DNA of 64,000 nucleotides, taken from positions 513,270 to 577,269 of the forward strand of contig NZ_HE611064.1 of the NCBI RefSeq assembly GCF_000285595.1, in the 5' to 3' direction. The notes below the pieces were generated by a model. The model had not been told where the DNA came from. It did no database searches and saw nothing but the letters and a program-made list of their open reading frames with translations. This document shows, piece by piece, positions 19,572-28,450 of the stretch (position 1 is the stretch's first letter; every line of letters begins with the position of its first letter). Origin of the DNA: Kurthia senegalensis. GTDB lineage: Bacteria; Bacillota; Bacilli; Bacillales_A; Planococcaceae. The translations under genes and the position numbers were made by a program.

Positions 19572-20558
19572 TTAATTCTCCTTTGAAATCGTAGAATCAA
19601 TCGTTGCACACACGTGATGTTCAACCATCTTCGTTCCTTGGCGAATCGCACTAAAGAATGCTTTTGCGTCAGAAGAACCGTGTGCTTTAATAACAGGCGC
19701 TTTTAGACCAAACAGTACAGCACCGCCGTATTCAGAGTAGTCCATTTTATTTTTAATTTCTTTTAAGTTCGGTTTAATCATCATCGCGGCAACTTTCGTT
19801 TTCGTAGACGACATTAACTGTTCTTTTAAAAGCGTGAAAATAGAGCCTGCTACACCTTCGATTGTTTTTAATACCATATTACCTGTAAAGCCATCTGTAA
19901 TGATGACGTCCGCGGCATGATTTAATAATTCACGCGATTCCACATTCCCGATAAAGTTAATCGGTGCGTCTTTTAATAAAGCAAATGCGTGTTTCGTTAA
20001 ATCATTCCCTTTTTTATCTTCTGTACCGATATTCAACAAGCCAACCGTTGGATTTTCAATTCCTCGAACTTCTTTCGCATAAATGCTCCCCATAATTGCA
20101 TATTGCAATAAGTTTTCTGGTTTAGCATCTGCATTGGCACCTAAGTCCAACATATCAACCCCTGCACCGTCCATTGTCGGTAAAGTCGTTGATAATGCCG
20201 GGCGATCGATTCCATCAATACGATGGACAATAAACAAACCAGCAGCCATTAAAGCACCTGTGTTCCCTGCAGATACACAAGCATCTACTTCGCCGTCCGC
20301 TACAGCTTGCGCCATACGAACCATCGAAGCGTCTTTTTTACGACGTACTGAACGTACCGGTTCATCTGTTCCTTCAATCACTTCTGAACAATGCACAACT
20401 TGTAAACGTTCATGCGTTTGTAAATACGGTTTCATTTTTTCTTCATCACCATACAATACAACTTCAAGGTCTTTAAATTCGTTCAGTGCTAATAACACAC
20501 CTTCGATAATTTCCTTCGGGGCGTTGTCGCCACCCATACCATCAATTGCAAATTTCAT
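19572..20558 (-). CDS. plsX: Phosphate acyltransferase PlsX
   Basis: 328 residues. [17 protein letters not shown] at the start and [24 protein letters not shown] are diagnostic. It makes acyl-phosphate from acyl-ACP for PlsY in phospholipid synthesis. Its ATG overlaps the fapR stop by one base. Confidence 0.97.
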   Translation of the reverse strand: MKFAIDGMGGDNAPKEIIEGVLLALNEFKDLEVVLYGDEEKMKPYLQTHERLQVVHCSEVIEGTDEPVRSVRRKKDASMVRMAQAVADGEVDACVSAGNTGALMAAGLFIVHRIDGIDRPALSTTLPTMDGAGVDMLDLGANADAKPENLLQYAIMGSIYAKEVRGIENPTVGLLNIGTEDKKGNDLTKHAFALLKDAPINFIGNVESRELLNHAADVIITDGFTGNMVLKTIEGVAGSIFTLLKEQLMSSTKTKVAAMMIKPNLKEIKNKMDYSEYGGAVLFGLKAPVIKAHGSSDAKAFFSAIRQGTKMVEHHVCATIDSTISKEN

Positions 20559-21130
20559 TATTGTTCACCTTTACCTTTCGTACGATACATTTCGAATTCG
20601 CCTGTAAACACTGTCGTACCATTAACTGATGATGATACGGTTACAAATGTACGATTATTGTCACCACGACCTGTTACAACTGCTTTTGCCACTACGCGGT
20701 CTCCTGCATGTACAGGACGTGTAAATGATAATTCAGATTTTACAGTCAAAGCTAAGTCATCGTCAATGACAGCAACCGCTAAAGAGTTTGCTTGTGCAAA
20801 TAAGTGATGACCTCGTGCAATGCCATTACGTTGGAAAACGTGATCTGTCGTAACATCAAAAATTGACAGTGCTCTTTCATCTAGATCGATATCAATAATC
20901 TCTCCGATGACTTCGTCGATTGGTAAGGTTTTTACTTCATTTTCAAAATTATGTGCCGCAACGTCTTTAATACGTTCACGTAATTCTGGGATAGATAATT
21001 CCATTCGATCTAATCGAATCGTTTGAACACTCACAAAAAACTTCTCTGCCAGTTGATCATCCGTAATAAAAGGATTATCCTCAATCGTTTGCTTCAACAA
21101 TTTTTGTCTTTCTTTTTTTGAATACTTCAT
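20558..21130 (-). CDS. fapR: Fatty-acid and phospholipid synthesis repressor FapR
   Basis: 190 residues: an N-terminal DeoR-type helix-turn-helix ([22 protein letters not shown], about 21-42), a linker helix, then a hot-dog domain that binds malonyl-CoA ([21 protein letters not shown]). It represses its own operon and other fab genes until malonyl-CoA rises. An in-frame stop just upstream fixes the ATG at 21130; its ribosome binding site is weak (GGGAG 15 nt away), so translation may be low. Confidence 0.97.
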   Translation of the reverse strand: MKYSKKERQKLLKQTIEDNPFITDDQLAEKFFVSVQTIRLDRMELSIPELRERIKDVAAHNFENEVKTLPIDEVIGEIIDIDLDERALSIFDVTTDHVFQRNGIARGHHLFAQANSLAVAVIDDDLALTVKSELSFTRPVHAGDRVVAKAVVTGRGDNNRTFVTVSSSVNGTTVFTGEFEMYRTKGKGEQ

Positions 21131-21155
21131 TGTCTAAGTTCGCAGCTCCCTTTGA

Positions 21156-21174
21156 ATTAGCACTTGGTACTAAT
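21156..21174 (-). promoter_or_regulatory. FapR operator
   Basis: ATTAGCACTTGGTACTAAT is a near-palindrome that matches the known FapR box (TTAGTACC...TACTAA type). It covers the predicted transcription start of fapR-plsX-fabD-fabG-acpP, so autorepression is expected. Confidence 0.88.
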
Positions 21175-21177
21175 ATC

Positions 21178-21206
21178 AGTATATAAATAGAAAAAGAAGA
21201 ATGCAA
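21178..21206 (-). promoter_or_regulatory. fapR operon promoter
   Basis: -35 TTGCAT (21201-21206), 17-bp spacer, -10 TATACT (21178-21183) on the minus strand, directly upstream of the FapR box. A short stem (TGCAA/TTGCA) with a pyrimidine-rich tail just after recG overlaps the -35 and might partly stop recG transcripts. Confidence 0.8.
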
Positions 21207-21228
21207 GCATTTTTTGCACTCTCCATGT

Positions 21229-23277
21229 TTAATCGATGCGCTCTCCGTCTAAAATACCGGATTCATTCAACATTTGACGCAGCGGTTCGAATGATGATTC
21301 TTCCCAAAATTCGGTTGATTGAATTAATTGGACAGCATCTCTTCGCGCCGTTTCTAACGCACGATAATCGTGTACTAAATCCGCCATTTTAAATTGAGGT
21401 ATACCGCTTTGTTTTTGACCGAAGAAATCGCCCGGTCCGCGCAGTGCTAAGTCTTTCTCAGCTAAACGGAAACCATCATTCGTTTCTGTCATTGAAATCA
21501 ATCGTTCTTTGCCTTCTTCGCTTTTAGGATCAGCTACTAAGACACAATACGATTGATGTTTGCCACGTCCGACACGTCCTCTTAATTGATGCAATTGTGC
21601 CAACCCGAAACGCTCGGCATCATAAATTACCATAAATGTCGCATTCGGTACGTTGACCCCAACTTCTACAACGGTTGTCGAAACGAGAACGTCTACTTGT
21701 CCCTCACTAAACGCTCTCATTACCGCTTCTTTTTCATCTGCAGACAGTCGACCGTGCATTAAACCGACTGTAAAACGTCCTTCAAATAGCACTTGCAGTT
21801 GCGCATGCAAATCAACAGCATTTTGTACGTCTAGTTTGTCCGACTCCTCTATTAGAGGACAAATCAAATACGCTTGACGTCCATCTGCTAATTGCGCAGC
21901 CATACGGTCCAACACTAAATTAAACTGTTCGGCTTTCATCCAATTCGTTTGAATCTCTTTTCGCCCAGCTGGCATCTCATCAATAATTGAGACGTCCATC
22001 TCTCCGAACGCTGTAATCGATAATGTTCTCGGAATCGGTGTCGCTGTCATAAATAATTGATCAGGGTTGTCGCCCTTTTCTTTTAAAATTCTACGTTGAT
22101 TGACACCGAAACGATGCTGTTCATCTGTAATAACTAAGCCGAGTCGTTTAAACAATACATTCGGCTGAATTAAAGCATGCGTCCCGATTAAAATATCGAT
22201 TTTTCCGTTCGCTAAATCTTCCAGTAGCTCTCGACGTGCTTTCGCTCGTGTCGAACCCGAAAGTAACTCTACTCGCACGTCAAACGGTTCTAACCAAGTG
22301 CGCAAGTTTTCTAAATGTTGTTCAGCTAAAATTTCGGTTGGTGCCATCAGAGCACCTTGGAAACCTGCTGTAACCGTCGCATAAAGCGCACTTGCCGCAA
22401 CGACGGTTTTCCCTGAACCTACATCTCCTTGCAATAATCGGTTCATTCGCTCAGAAGTAAGTAAGTCCACACAAATTTCATTGACGACGCGTTTTTGTGC
22501 ACCTGTTAACTCATATGGTAATCTGTTAAAAAAAGCACGTAATTGTGCGACGTCGTAGTGAATCGCTTGACCGCCTTCCGATTCTTTTCGTACTTTACGT
22601 AACGCTTGCATTTTTAATTGGAATAGCAAAAATTCTTCATAAACGAAGCGGCGTCTTGCTTGCTTCGCATGTTCGGCATTTTTAGGGAAATGAACCCCTT
22701 CCATCGCTTCACGAATGCCGAGTAAACGATAAGCTGTACGGAATTTTTCCGGGATCTTCTCAGTTAATTGTTGCCCGCATAAATCCAATGCTTGTCGCAC
22801 GAATTGACGGTATTTTTTTTGCGTCATTTTCCCTTTCAAGCTATACACAGGTTCAAAATCTGCTTGGTTATCTTTATCACCAAAATGTACAGACGATGCT
22901 GTGATTGTTTGACGCCCTTGGTCCCACTTTCCTGTAATCGTAACTGTTTCTCCTCGGATTAGTTTATTTTTTAAATATGCTTGATTAAAAAAGACAACCC
23001 GAATAAGATGTGTACCTACAAGTACTTGAACTTGCAATCTAGAGCGTCCTTTGCCCATAAACATTACATTCGGAGTACTTTCAATACGTGCTTCTACAGT
23101 TAAACGTTCATTATGAGGTGTTTCAGCTAAATTTTTGATTCGAAAATCTTCATGACGAAACGGGAATGTGTAAATCAGGTCTTCAATAGATTCGATTCCC
23201 ATATTCCCTAAATTTTCTGTTGCGGTTTTTCCGACACCTGTTAATTCTGTAACAGAGCTCCACAAATCAATTGACAC
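21229..23277 (-). CDS. recG: ATP-dependent DNA helicase RecG
   Basis: 682 residues, same length as B. subtilis RecG. It has an N-terminal wedge/OB domain (about 60-150), Walker A GDVGSGKTVVA, the DEQHR box (ITDEQHRFGVNQRR), TATPIPRTL, and the terminal QLRGRVGRGKHQSYC and GPGDFFGQKQSG motifs. It regresses stalled forks and branches. Starts with GTG and overlaps the end of sdaAA by 11 bp. Confidence 0.98.
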   Translation of the reverse strand: MSIDLWSSVTELTGVGKTATENLGNMGIESIEDLIYTFPFRHEDFRIKNLAETPHNERLTVEARIESTPNVMFMGKGRSRLQVQVLVGTHLIRVVFFNQAYLKNKLIRGETVTITGKWDQGRQTITASSVHFGDKDNQADFEPVYSLKGKMTQKKYRQFVRQALDLCGQQLTEKIPEKFRTAYRLLGIREAMEGVHFPKNAEHAKQARRRFVYEEFLLFQLKMQALRKVRKESEGGQAIHYDVAQLRAFFNRLPYELTGAQKRVVNEICVDLLTSERMNRLLQGDVGSGKTVVAASALYATVTAGFQGALMAPTEILAEQHLENLRTWLEPFDVRVELLSGSTRAKARRELLEDLANGKIDILIGTHALIQPNVLFKRLGLVITDEQHRFGVNQRRILKEKGDNPDQLFMTATPIPRTLSITAFGEMDVSIIDEMPAGRKEIQTNWMKAEQFNLVLDRMAAQLADGRQAYLICPLIEESDKLDVQNAVDLHAQLQVLFEGRFTVGLMHGRLSADEKEAVMRAFSEGQVDVLVSTTVVEVGVNVPNATFMVIYDAERFGLAQLHQLRGRVGRGKHQSYCVLVADPKSEEGKERLISMTETNDGFRLAEKDLALRGPGDFFGQKQSGIPQFKMADLVHDYRALETARRDAVQLIQSTEFWEESSFEPLRQMLNESGILDGERID

Positions 23278-24166
23278 TTTTCGCTACAGCTCCTCCAAAA
23301 ATACGTTTTTCTAACCAACGACCAGTCGGTGTAGCGGCAAGTCCTCCTTGTGCAGTTTCACGTAGTGCAGATGGCATTGATTGCCCGATACGGTACATCG
23401 CTTCGATCACTTCATCTGTTGGAATACGACTTTCAATACCTGCTAAAGACATATCCGCCGCAATCATTGCATTCGCTGCGCCCATCGCATTTCTTTTCAC
23501 ACATGGTACTTCGACTAAACCAGCAACCGGGTCACATACTAAGCCTAGCATATTTTTCAAGGAAATGGAGAAAGCATGTGCAGATTGTTGTGGTGTTCCG
23601 CCTGCCATTTCTACAATGGAAGCTGCCGCCATCGCTGCTGCTGAACCAACTTCCGCTTGGCAACCACCCGCTGCGCCAGAAATAGAAGCATTGTTCGCTA
23701 CGACAAATCCGAATGCCCCCGCTGTAAATAAGAAGCGGACCATTTGCTCACGCGTCGGATTTAGTTTATTTTTCACGGCGAACAATACGCCTGGTACAAC
23801 ACCAGCAGAGCCTGCAGTAGGCGTTGCACAAATCATACCCATCGCAGCATTTACTTCGTTCGTTGCAACTGCTTTACTTACCGCATCTAAAATGTAATCT
23901 CCGCTTAAGCCTTTACCTGATTCAATGTATCGTTTCATAAGCACCGCATCGCCGCCAGTTAATCCAGTCACAGATTGTACACCGTTTAACCCTCGTTCGA
24001 CAGCTTGTTCCATTACTTCTAAATTACGTTCCATTTGCGTTAAAATATCTTCGCGGCTTCTTTCAGACATTCTCATCTCTTGTTCAATCATAATTTCAGA
24101 AATTAATTTTTCTTCTTCTTGGGCACGTTCCACTAGTTCTCGAACGTTACGGAATAACACTTCCAT
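23267..24166 (-). CDS. sdaAA: L-serine dehydratase, iron-sulfur-dependent, subunit alpha
   Basis: 299 residues. Cysteines for the 4Fe-4S cluster occur in CATPTAGSAG, GGCQAEVGSA and GLVCDPVAG. It deaminates serine to pyruvate and ammonia together with SdaAB, encoded 11 nt upstream. Confidence 0.96.
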   Translation of the reverse strand: MEVLFRNVRELVERAQEEEKLISEIMIEQEMRMSERSREDILTQMERNLEVMEQAVERGLNGVQSVTGLTGGDAVLMKRYIESGKGLSGDYILDAVSKAVATNEVNAAMGMICATPTAGSAGVVPGVLFAVKNKLNPTREQMVRFLFTAGAFGFVVANNASISGAAGGCQAEVGSAAAMAAASIVEMAGGTPQQSAHAFSISLKNMLGLVCDPVAGLVEVPCVKRNAMGAANAMIAADMSLAGIESRIPTDEVIEAMYRIGQSMPSALRETAQGGLAATPTGRWLEKRIFGGAVAKSVN

Positions 24167-24177
24167 TTTAATTCCTC

Positions 24178-24846
24178 CTAATTGTTTTTAATACGCGACA
24201 CTTGCGTAATATTCGGTAATCGTCCAATTTCTTCTAAAATCGTCTCGCTAATGTTTTGATCGACTTCGATGACCATTAATGCCATGTTTCCTCGTTCGAT
24301 TCGAGATACTTCCATGTGACCGATATTAATTTGATGACTCGCTAAACAAACTGATACGTGAGCGACAACACCTGCACGGTCATTGTGTACGACTAAAATA
24401 GCTGGCATACCACCAGACATACGCAGACGGAATCCATTTAGTTCTGTAATTTCAATCGCACCACCGCCAATTGAAATACCACACATAGACATTTCTTTCC
24501 CTTCGTCATCTCCTAGTACGATACGAGCTGTATTCGGATGTTCTGAAGCACCTGTTTCGACAATAAATTCAAAAGTAAGTCCTGCTTTTTCAGCTTCTTC
24601 AAAAGAAGTTTTAATACGTTCATCATACGTGTCATAATCTAATAAACCCCCGATAATGGCGACATCTGTCCCGTGTCCTTTATACGTTTCTGCAAAAGAT
24701 CCGTACAGATGAATTTTTGCCCAAGTCGGTTGCTTACCGAATAAATCACGTGCGACACGACCTATTCTTGCAGCACCTGCTGTGTGGGATGAAGATGGAC
24801 CAATCATAACTGGTCCAATAATATCGAAAACGGATGAAAATTTCAT
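24178..24846 (-). CDS. sdaAB: L-serine dehydratase, iron-sulfur-dependent, subunit beta
   Basis: 222 residues. The N-terminal domain contains IGPSSSHTAGAARIGR; a C-terminal ACT domain (about 148-220, AILVVHNDRAGVVAHVSVCL) suggests serine control of activity. First gene of the pair, with its own promoter overlapped by a dyad. Confidence 0.96.
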   Translation of the reverse strand: MKFSSVFDIIGPVMIGPSSSHTAGAARIGRVARDLFGKQPTWAKIHLYGSFAETYKGHGTDVAIIGGLLDYDTYDERIKTSFEEAEKAGLTFEFIVETGASEHPNTARIVLGDDEGKEMSMCGISIGGGAIEITELNGFRLRMSGGMPAILVVHNDRAGVVAHVSVCLASHQINIGHMEVSRIERGNMALMVIEVDQNISETILEEIGRLPNITQVSRIKNN

Positions 24847-24878
24847 TGGGAATCCCCCTTAACTATAATTGTAGTTTC

Positions 24879-24935
24879 ATTTTATCGTATTCACGTCATA
24901 AACCCAACATTTATGTGTTACTGTTATACGTGAAT
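24879..24935 (-). promoter_or_regulatory. sdaAB promoter with overlapping inverted repeat
   Basis: -35 TTGGGT (24902-24907), 17-bp spacer, -10 TAAAAT (24879-24884) on the minus strand. An inverted repeat ATTCACGT (24889-24896) / ACGTGAAT (24928-24935), extended inward by ATAA (24898-24901) and TTAT (24924-24927) after a one-base bulge, covers the spacer and flanks the -35, as an operator would. The rest of this 305-base gap (24936-25090) shows no gene or riboswitch that I recognise. Confidence 0.5.
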
Positions 24936-25090
24936 TTCCACTTCGAACAGACAGATTGTTTATCTTTTCCATATAGTTCAACGAGACGCTATTTTAAGCG
25001 CTTTTATTCAGAAATACACAGGAAAGAAAAAAATAAAAATAGTCTATGTATTCAAACATGCCTATTCCAATTAAACGTCTTATACGAACA

Positions 25091-25122
25091 AAAAAGGAAT
25101 CGCGATTAGGCGATTCCTTTTT
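25091..25122 (-). terminator. Terminator of yloU-fakA
   Basis: A 13-bp symmetric stem AAAAAGGAATCGC / GCGATTCCTTTTT with a 6-nt loop; U-run on the minus strand. It lies 30 nt after the fakA stop. Confidence 0.88.
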
Positions 25123-25151
25123 CGTATTTCACGTCGTTAGACAATCATCGA

Positions 25152-26795
25152 TTACTCGACAGAAATAATATATGGGTAAACAGGTTGTTTACCGTTATGC
25201 ACTTCTACTTCTACGTCTTCGTAGTTCGCTTCAATAAAGCTTGTAAGTTGTGCTAATTGTTGTTGCGTTGTGTTTTGACCGTAAAGAACGGTTACGATTT
25301 CTGAATCTTCATCAACTGTGCGTTTGATTGCTTCTTCAGCTGCTTCTTCTAATGTTGTGACAGAAGCGACAATTTTACCTTCAACCATAGCCATGAAGTC
25401 ATCTGTATGGATTTCAACACCGTCAATTGATGTGTCACGTACAGCCGTTGTAATTTGAGCTGTTTTCACGTTAGATAACGCACGTGTCATCGTTGTGGCA
25501 TTTTGTTCAACCGTTGCTTCTGGGTTGAATGTAAGAATCGCACTCATTCCTTGAGGAATTGTTTTCGTTGGAACGACAGCTGCAGGAATATCTAATAATT
25601 CAACTGCTTGTTCTGCCGCCATAATGATGTTTTTGTTATTCGGTAAGATTAATACTTGTTCTGCACCGACTTCCTTAATTGCGTTCATAATATCTTCCGT
25701 AGAAGGGTTCATTGTTTGACCGCCTTCGATTACGTAAGATGCTCCAACGCTTTCAAGTAATTCTTTCACACCTTCACCAAGTGCAACTGTTACGATTGCG
25801 TAAGGTGCTTTTTTAACTTCTTTCGGTGCTGCAGTTTTTTCTTCACCAACGATGGCTGTATGTTGTAAACGCATGTTATCCACTTTAATTTTCACAAGGC
25901 TACCATATTGGTGACCGTAAGAAATTACTTCACCTGGTGTTTCAGAGTGAACGTGAATTTTAACAACTTCATCATCAGAAATAACTAATAATGAATCCCC
26001 AAATTTGCTCATGTCTTGACGGAATTGATCTTCATCAAATGGACGTTTATCTTCTTCAAAACGAACCATGAATTCTGTACAATAACCGTAAACAATAGCA
26101 GAAGTATCCATGAAGTCTTGTGCGCGGTGATGTTCAGCGCTCACTAAATCATCTAAGCTTGATTCTACTTTTTCAGGTAGTTTTTCGCCTTTAAGACTTG
26201 CTACGAATCCTTCGTAAACGAATACTAAACCTTGACCACCACTGTCGACTACGCCGACTTCTTTTAATACTGGTAAAAGGTCAGGTGTTTTGTCTAAAGC
26301 AGCTTTTGCTGCCTTTAACGTTTCTTCCATTAAGACGATAATATTTTCTTCTGTTTCGGCAACTTCTACTGCTTTTTCTGCAGCAAGACGTGCAACCGTT
26401 AAAATCGTTCCTTCAACTGGTTTCATAACTGCTTTGTACGCTGTTTGAACACCGTGATTTAATGCGTTAGCAAAAGATTTTGCTGTTAACGTTTCTTCGT
26501 TTTCTACCGCTTTACCGAAACCACGGAAAAGTTGTGAAAGAATAACACCTGAGTTACCACGTGCCCCCATTAATAAACCTTTTGAAAGGGCTTGTGATAC
26601 TTTACCGATATTTTCTGTGACATTGTTGGCAACTTCTTTAGCGCCTGATGTCATTGAAAGATTCATGTTCGTACCTGTATCACCATCTGGTACTGGGAAT
26701 ACATTTAGTGAATCTACGTAATCTGCGTTTTGTGATAGGTGATGTGCACCTAATTTAATCATTTCCGCAAATTTAATGCCGTCTAATGACTTCAT
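25152..26795 (-). CDS. fakA: Fatty acid kinase catalytic subunit FakA (YloV, DhaK/DhaL family)
   Basis: 547 residues. The N-terminal DhaL-type nucleotide domain has NVFPVPDGDTGTNMNLS (about 30-46), MGARGNSGVILSQ and VGVVDSGGQGL; middle and C-terminal FakA domains follow. Together with a FakB lipid-binding protein it phosphorylates exogenous fatty acids for phospholipid synthesis. It lies 17 nt after yloU. The pairing near the fapR-plsX operon fits a lipid role. Confidence 0.95.
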   Translation of the reverse strand: MKSLDGIKFAEMIKLGAHHLSQNADYVDSLNVFPVPDGDTGTNMNLSMTSGAKEVANNVTENIGKVSQALSKGLLMGARGNSGVILSQLFRGFGKAVENEETLTAKSFANALNHGVQTAYKAVMKPVEGTILTVARLAAEKAVEVAETEENIIVLMEETLKAAKAALDKTPDLLPVLKEVGVVDSGGQGLVFVYEGFVASLKGEKLPEKVESSLDDLVSAEHHRAQDFMDTSAIVYGYCTEFMVRFEEDKRPFDEDQFRQDMSKFGDSLLVISDDEVVKIHVHSETPGEVISYGHQYGSLVKIKVDNMRLQHTAIVGEEKTAAPKEVKKAPYAIVTVALGEGVKELLESVGASYVIEGGQTMNPSTEDIMNAIKEVGAEQVLILPNNKNIIMAAEQAVELLDIPAAVVPTKTIPQGMSAILTFNPEATVEQNATTMTRALSNVKTAQITTAVRDTSIDGVEIHTDDFMAMVEGKIVASVTTLEEAAEEAIKRTVDEDSEIVTVLYGQNTTQQQLAQLTSFIEANYEDVEVEVHNGKQPVYPYIISVE

Positions 26796-26812
26796 TGTTT
26801 AAGTTCCTCCTC

Positions 26813-27187
26813 TTAATCGTTCGCTACACGAACACCTTGAACATATACATTAACTGAGTTCACAGCCATGCCTAACGTTGTATCGAGTGTGTATTTTACT
26901 TTCGATTGGACTTGGTAAGCCACTTCTGAAATTTTTGTTCCATAGCTCACGATTACATACATATCAATATGTAATTTATTATTTTCATTTGCACCCTCTT
27001 GACGCACTAAAACGCCACGAGCAAAGTTTTCTTTACGCAAAATATCTGTTAATCCATCGCGGACTTGATGTTTACTTGCCATGCCGACAATTCCGTAACA
27101 CTCAATTGCAGCACCTCCTGCGATTTGTGCCACGACATCGTTTGCGATGTCAATATGACCGAATTCATTTGTTAGTTCTACTGACAT
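26813..27187 (-). CDS. yloU: Asp23/Gls24 family envelope stress protein YloU
   Basis: 124 residues with the Asp23 fold: FGHIDIANDVVAQIAGGAA, then MYVIVSYGTKISEVAYQVQ and a terminal VNVYVQGVRV. Cytoplasmic, membrane-associated through partners in other species. The exact role is unknown. First gene before fakA. Confidence 0.93.
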   Translation of the reverse strand: MSVELTNEFGHIDIANDVVAQIAGGAAIECYGIVGMASKHQVRDGLTDILRKENFARGVLVRQEGANENNKLHIDMYVIVSYGTKISEVAYQVQSKVKYTLDTTLGMAVNSVNVYVQGVRVAND

Positions 27188-27228
27188 GATTTGGCCTCCT
27201 GTCTATAATTAACTCCAATTTATTGTAC

Positions 27229-27257
27229 TATACAAAGTTTGATTATAAAAGAATCAA
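27229..27257 (-). promoter_or_regulatory. Possible yloU-fakA promoter
   Basis: -35 TTGATT (27252-27257), 17-bp spacer, -10 TGTATA (27229-27234); TATAGT two bases further down is an alternative -10. Confidence 0.4.
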
Positions 27258-27326
27258 CTCTGTTCGTCTAGTTTTCTTCAAAACATAGTGTAAAGGTTTT
27301 TTTCTTGAAAGTCTAGGATTTAGTTA

Positions 27327-27355
27327 TTGCAAAGTAACAATCTGTATGTTAAATT
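27327..27355 (+). promoter_or_regulatory. rpmB promoter
   Basis: -35 TTGCAA (27327-27332), 17-bp spacer, -10 TAAATT (27350-27355) on the plus strand, about 70 nt before rpmB. Confidence 0.6.
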
Positions 27356-27423
27356 AATATGGTATGTGAAATACCGAAGTGAAACAAAATCTTTCAACTT
27401 CTTTAATTGAGGAGGAAATTATT

Positions 27424-27612
27424 ATGCCAAAACAATGCGTAATTACTGGACGTAAAACTCGTTCTGGTAACAACCGTTCACACGCTATGAACGCTTCAAA
27501 ACGTACTTGGGGTGCTAACTTACAAAAAGTTCGTATCTTAGTAGACGGCAAACCTAAACGTGTTTGGGTTTCTGCTCGTGCTCTTAAATCAGGTAAAGTT
27601 GAACGCGTATAA
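27424..27612 (+). CDS. rpmB: 50S ribosomal protein L28
   Basis: 62 residues from [20 protein letters not shown]; the GGAGGAAA site fixes this ATG. Full-length L28, one of only two genes on the plus strand here. It is transcribed alone, divergent from yloU and convergent with thiN, as in Bacillus. Confidence 0.98.
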   Translation: MPKQCVITGRKTRSGNNRSHAMNASKRTWGANLQKVRILVDGKPKRVWVSARALKSGKVERV

Positions 27613-27628
27613 TTTATAGCGTTTTCTA

Positions 27629-27657
27629 AAGCATCTTGCCACGCAGGATGCTTTTTT
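27629..27657 (+). terminator. rpmB terminator
   Basis: A stem of about 8 bp (GCATCTTG with CAGGATGC, one G-U), a 5-nt loop and a TTTTTT tail on the plus strand, 17 nt after the rpmB stop. Confidence 0.8.
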
Positions 27658-27671
27658 ACTTACTAACAAGA

Positions 27672-27736
27672 GGCTAGGTCAAAACCTTAGCCAATACGAA
27701 AAGCCGGTATGATTTTAAAATCATACCGGCTTTTTT
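27672..27736. terminator. Small hairpin plus a 36-bp perfect palindrome
   Basis: A hairpin GGCTAGGT (27672-27679) with ACCTTAGCC (27684-27692, one bulge) is followed by an exact palindrome with 18-base arms (27699-27716 and 27717-27734), AAAAGCCGG...CCGGCTTTT, and a T-run on the plus side. It works as a terminator in both directions. It is the second of three stacked hairpin blocks between convergent rpmB and thiN. Confidence 0.75.
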
Positions 27737-27770
27737 GACACGTACAGTTCTAGTTTAAACAAATAGATAA

Positions 27771-27804
27771 AAAAAAGAAGCTGTCGATCGACAGCTTCTT
27801 TTTT
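27771..27804 (-). terminator. Terminator of the prpC-prkC-rsgA-rpe-thiN block
   Basis: A perfect palindrome with 17-base arms (AAAAAAGAAGCTGTCGA / TCGACAGCTTCTTTTTT) overlaps the thiN stop codon. U-runs on both strands make it bidirectional. Confidence 0.85.
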
Positions 27805-28450
27805 AATCAACGCTTCGAATCATCATGACGGCACTAGAATCAAAAGAAATGGTGCCTCCTTCTCGGCAAATCTCATTGCTCGTAAAACGCGTCGACCCGA
27901 GTTCAATCGTTTCATTCGTCGTTTCATACGCAACCCCTCGCAGCGTCACTCCTGTTACAGACATGCCAAATGGAAAGAAAGAAACGTATGGGTATTTTTC
28001 GTCATATACGAGTTCATTCAAACGAGGAAATAAAAAACGAATCTCATTTTTTTGATTTACGATGTTTAACTCACATTGAGGATGTTCTTTTTGTAAACGA
28101 TACATAATGTGCAAATTAGCTTCATAATGGTCTAAACGGCCCCCTGTAGCGCCTAAAATCGTTATTTTATCTGGTAATAACAGCAAAGCTTGTCGGATTG
28201 CTAATTCTGTATCCGTCTCATCCTTTTCAGGAAGATGCTTTTCAATTTTAGCTACTTTTTCTTGAACAAGTGCCCATTCAGAAGGCGTAAGGGAATCAAA
28301 ATCTCCTACAGCAAGTTGTGGCGTAATTCCGTTTTCTAACAAGTAGATCGTGCCATGATCTGCACCAATCCAAGTGACATCTTGTAAAGAAAAGAGGAGA
28401 TCGCTAGCGACCTCCTCTTTCGGACCTCCAGCACAAATAACAACGTGCAT
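27803..28450 (-). CDS. thiN: Thiamine pyrophosphokinase
   Basis: 215 residues. VICAGGPKE at the start, WIGADHGTIYLL, and VGDFDSL give the catalytic Asp residues of the TPK domain; ILGATGGRLDHYEANL follows. It converts thiamine to thiamine diphosphate. Its ATG overlaps the rpe stop by one base. The sporulation gene spoVM, normally just downstream in sporulating Bacillus, is missing. Confidence 0.95.
   Translation of the reverse strand: MHVVICAGGPKEEVASDLLFSLQDVTWIGADHGTIYLLENGITPQLAVGDFDSLTPSEWALVQEKVAKIEKHLPEKDETDTELAIRQALLLLPDKITILGATGGRLDHYEANLHIMYRLQKEHPQCELNIVNQKNEIRFLFPRLNELVYDEKYPYVSFFPFGMSVTGVTLRGVAYETTNETIELGSTRFTSNEICREGGTISFDSSAVMMIRSVD

Noticed and set aside
23271-23897. A 208-codon open frame on the plus strand
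   Set aside because: It lies fully antisense to sdaAA, has no ribosome binding site, and its codons mirror the real gene; it is a shadow frame.
24936-25090. Possible riboswitch upstream of sdaAB
   Set aside because: It lies upstream of the predicted promoter and shows no conserved riboswitch core, such as a glycine or SAM aptamer.
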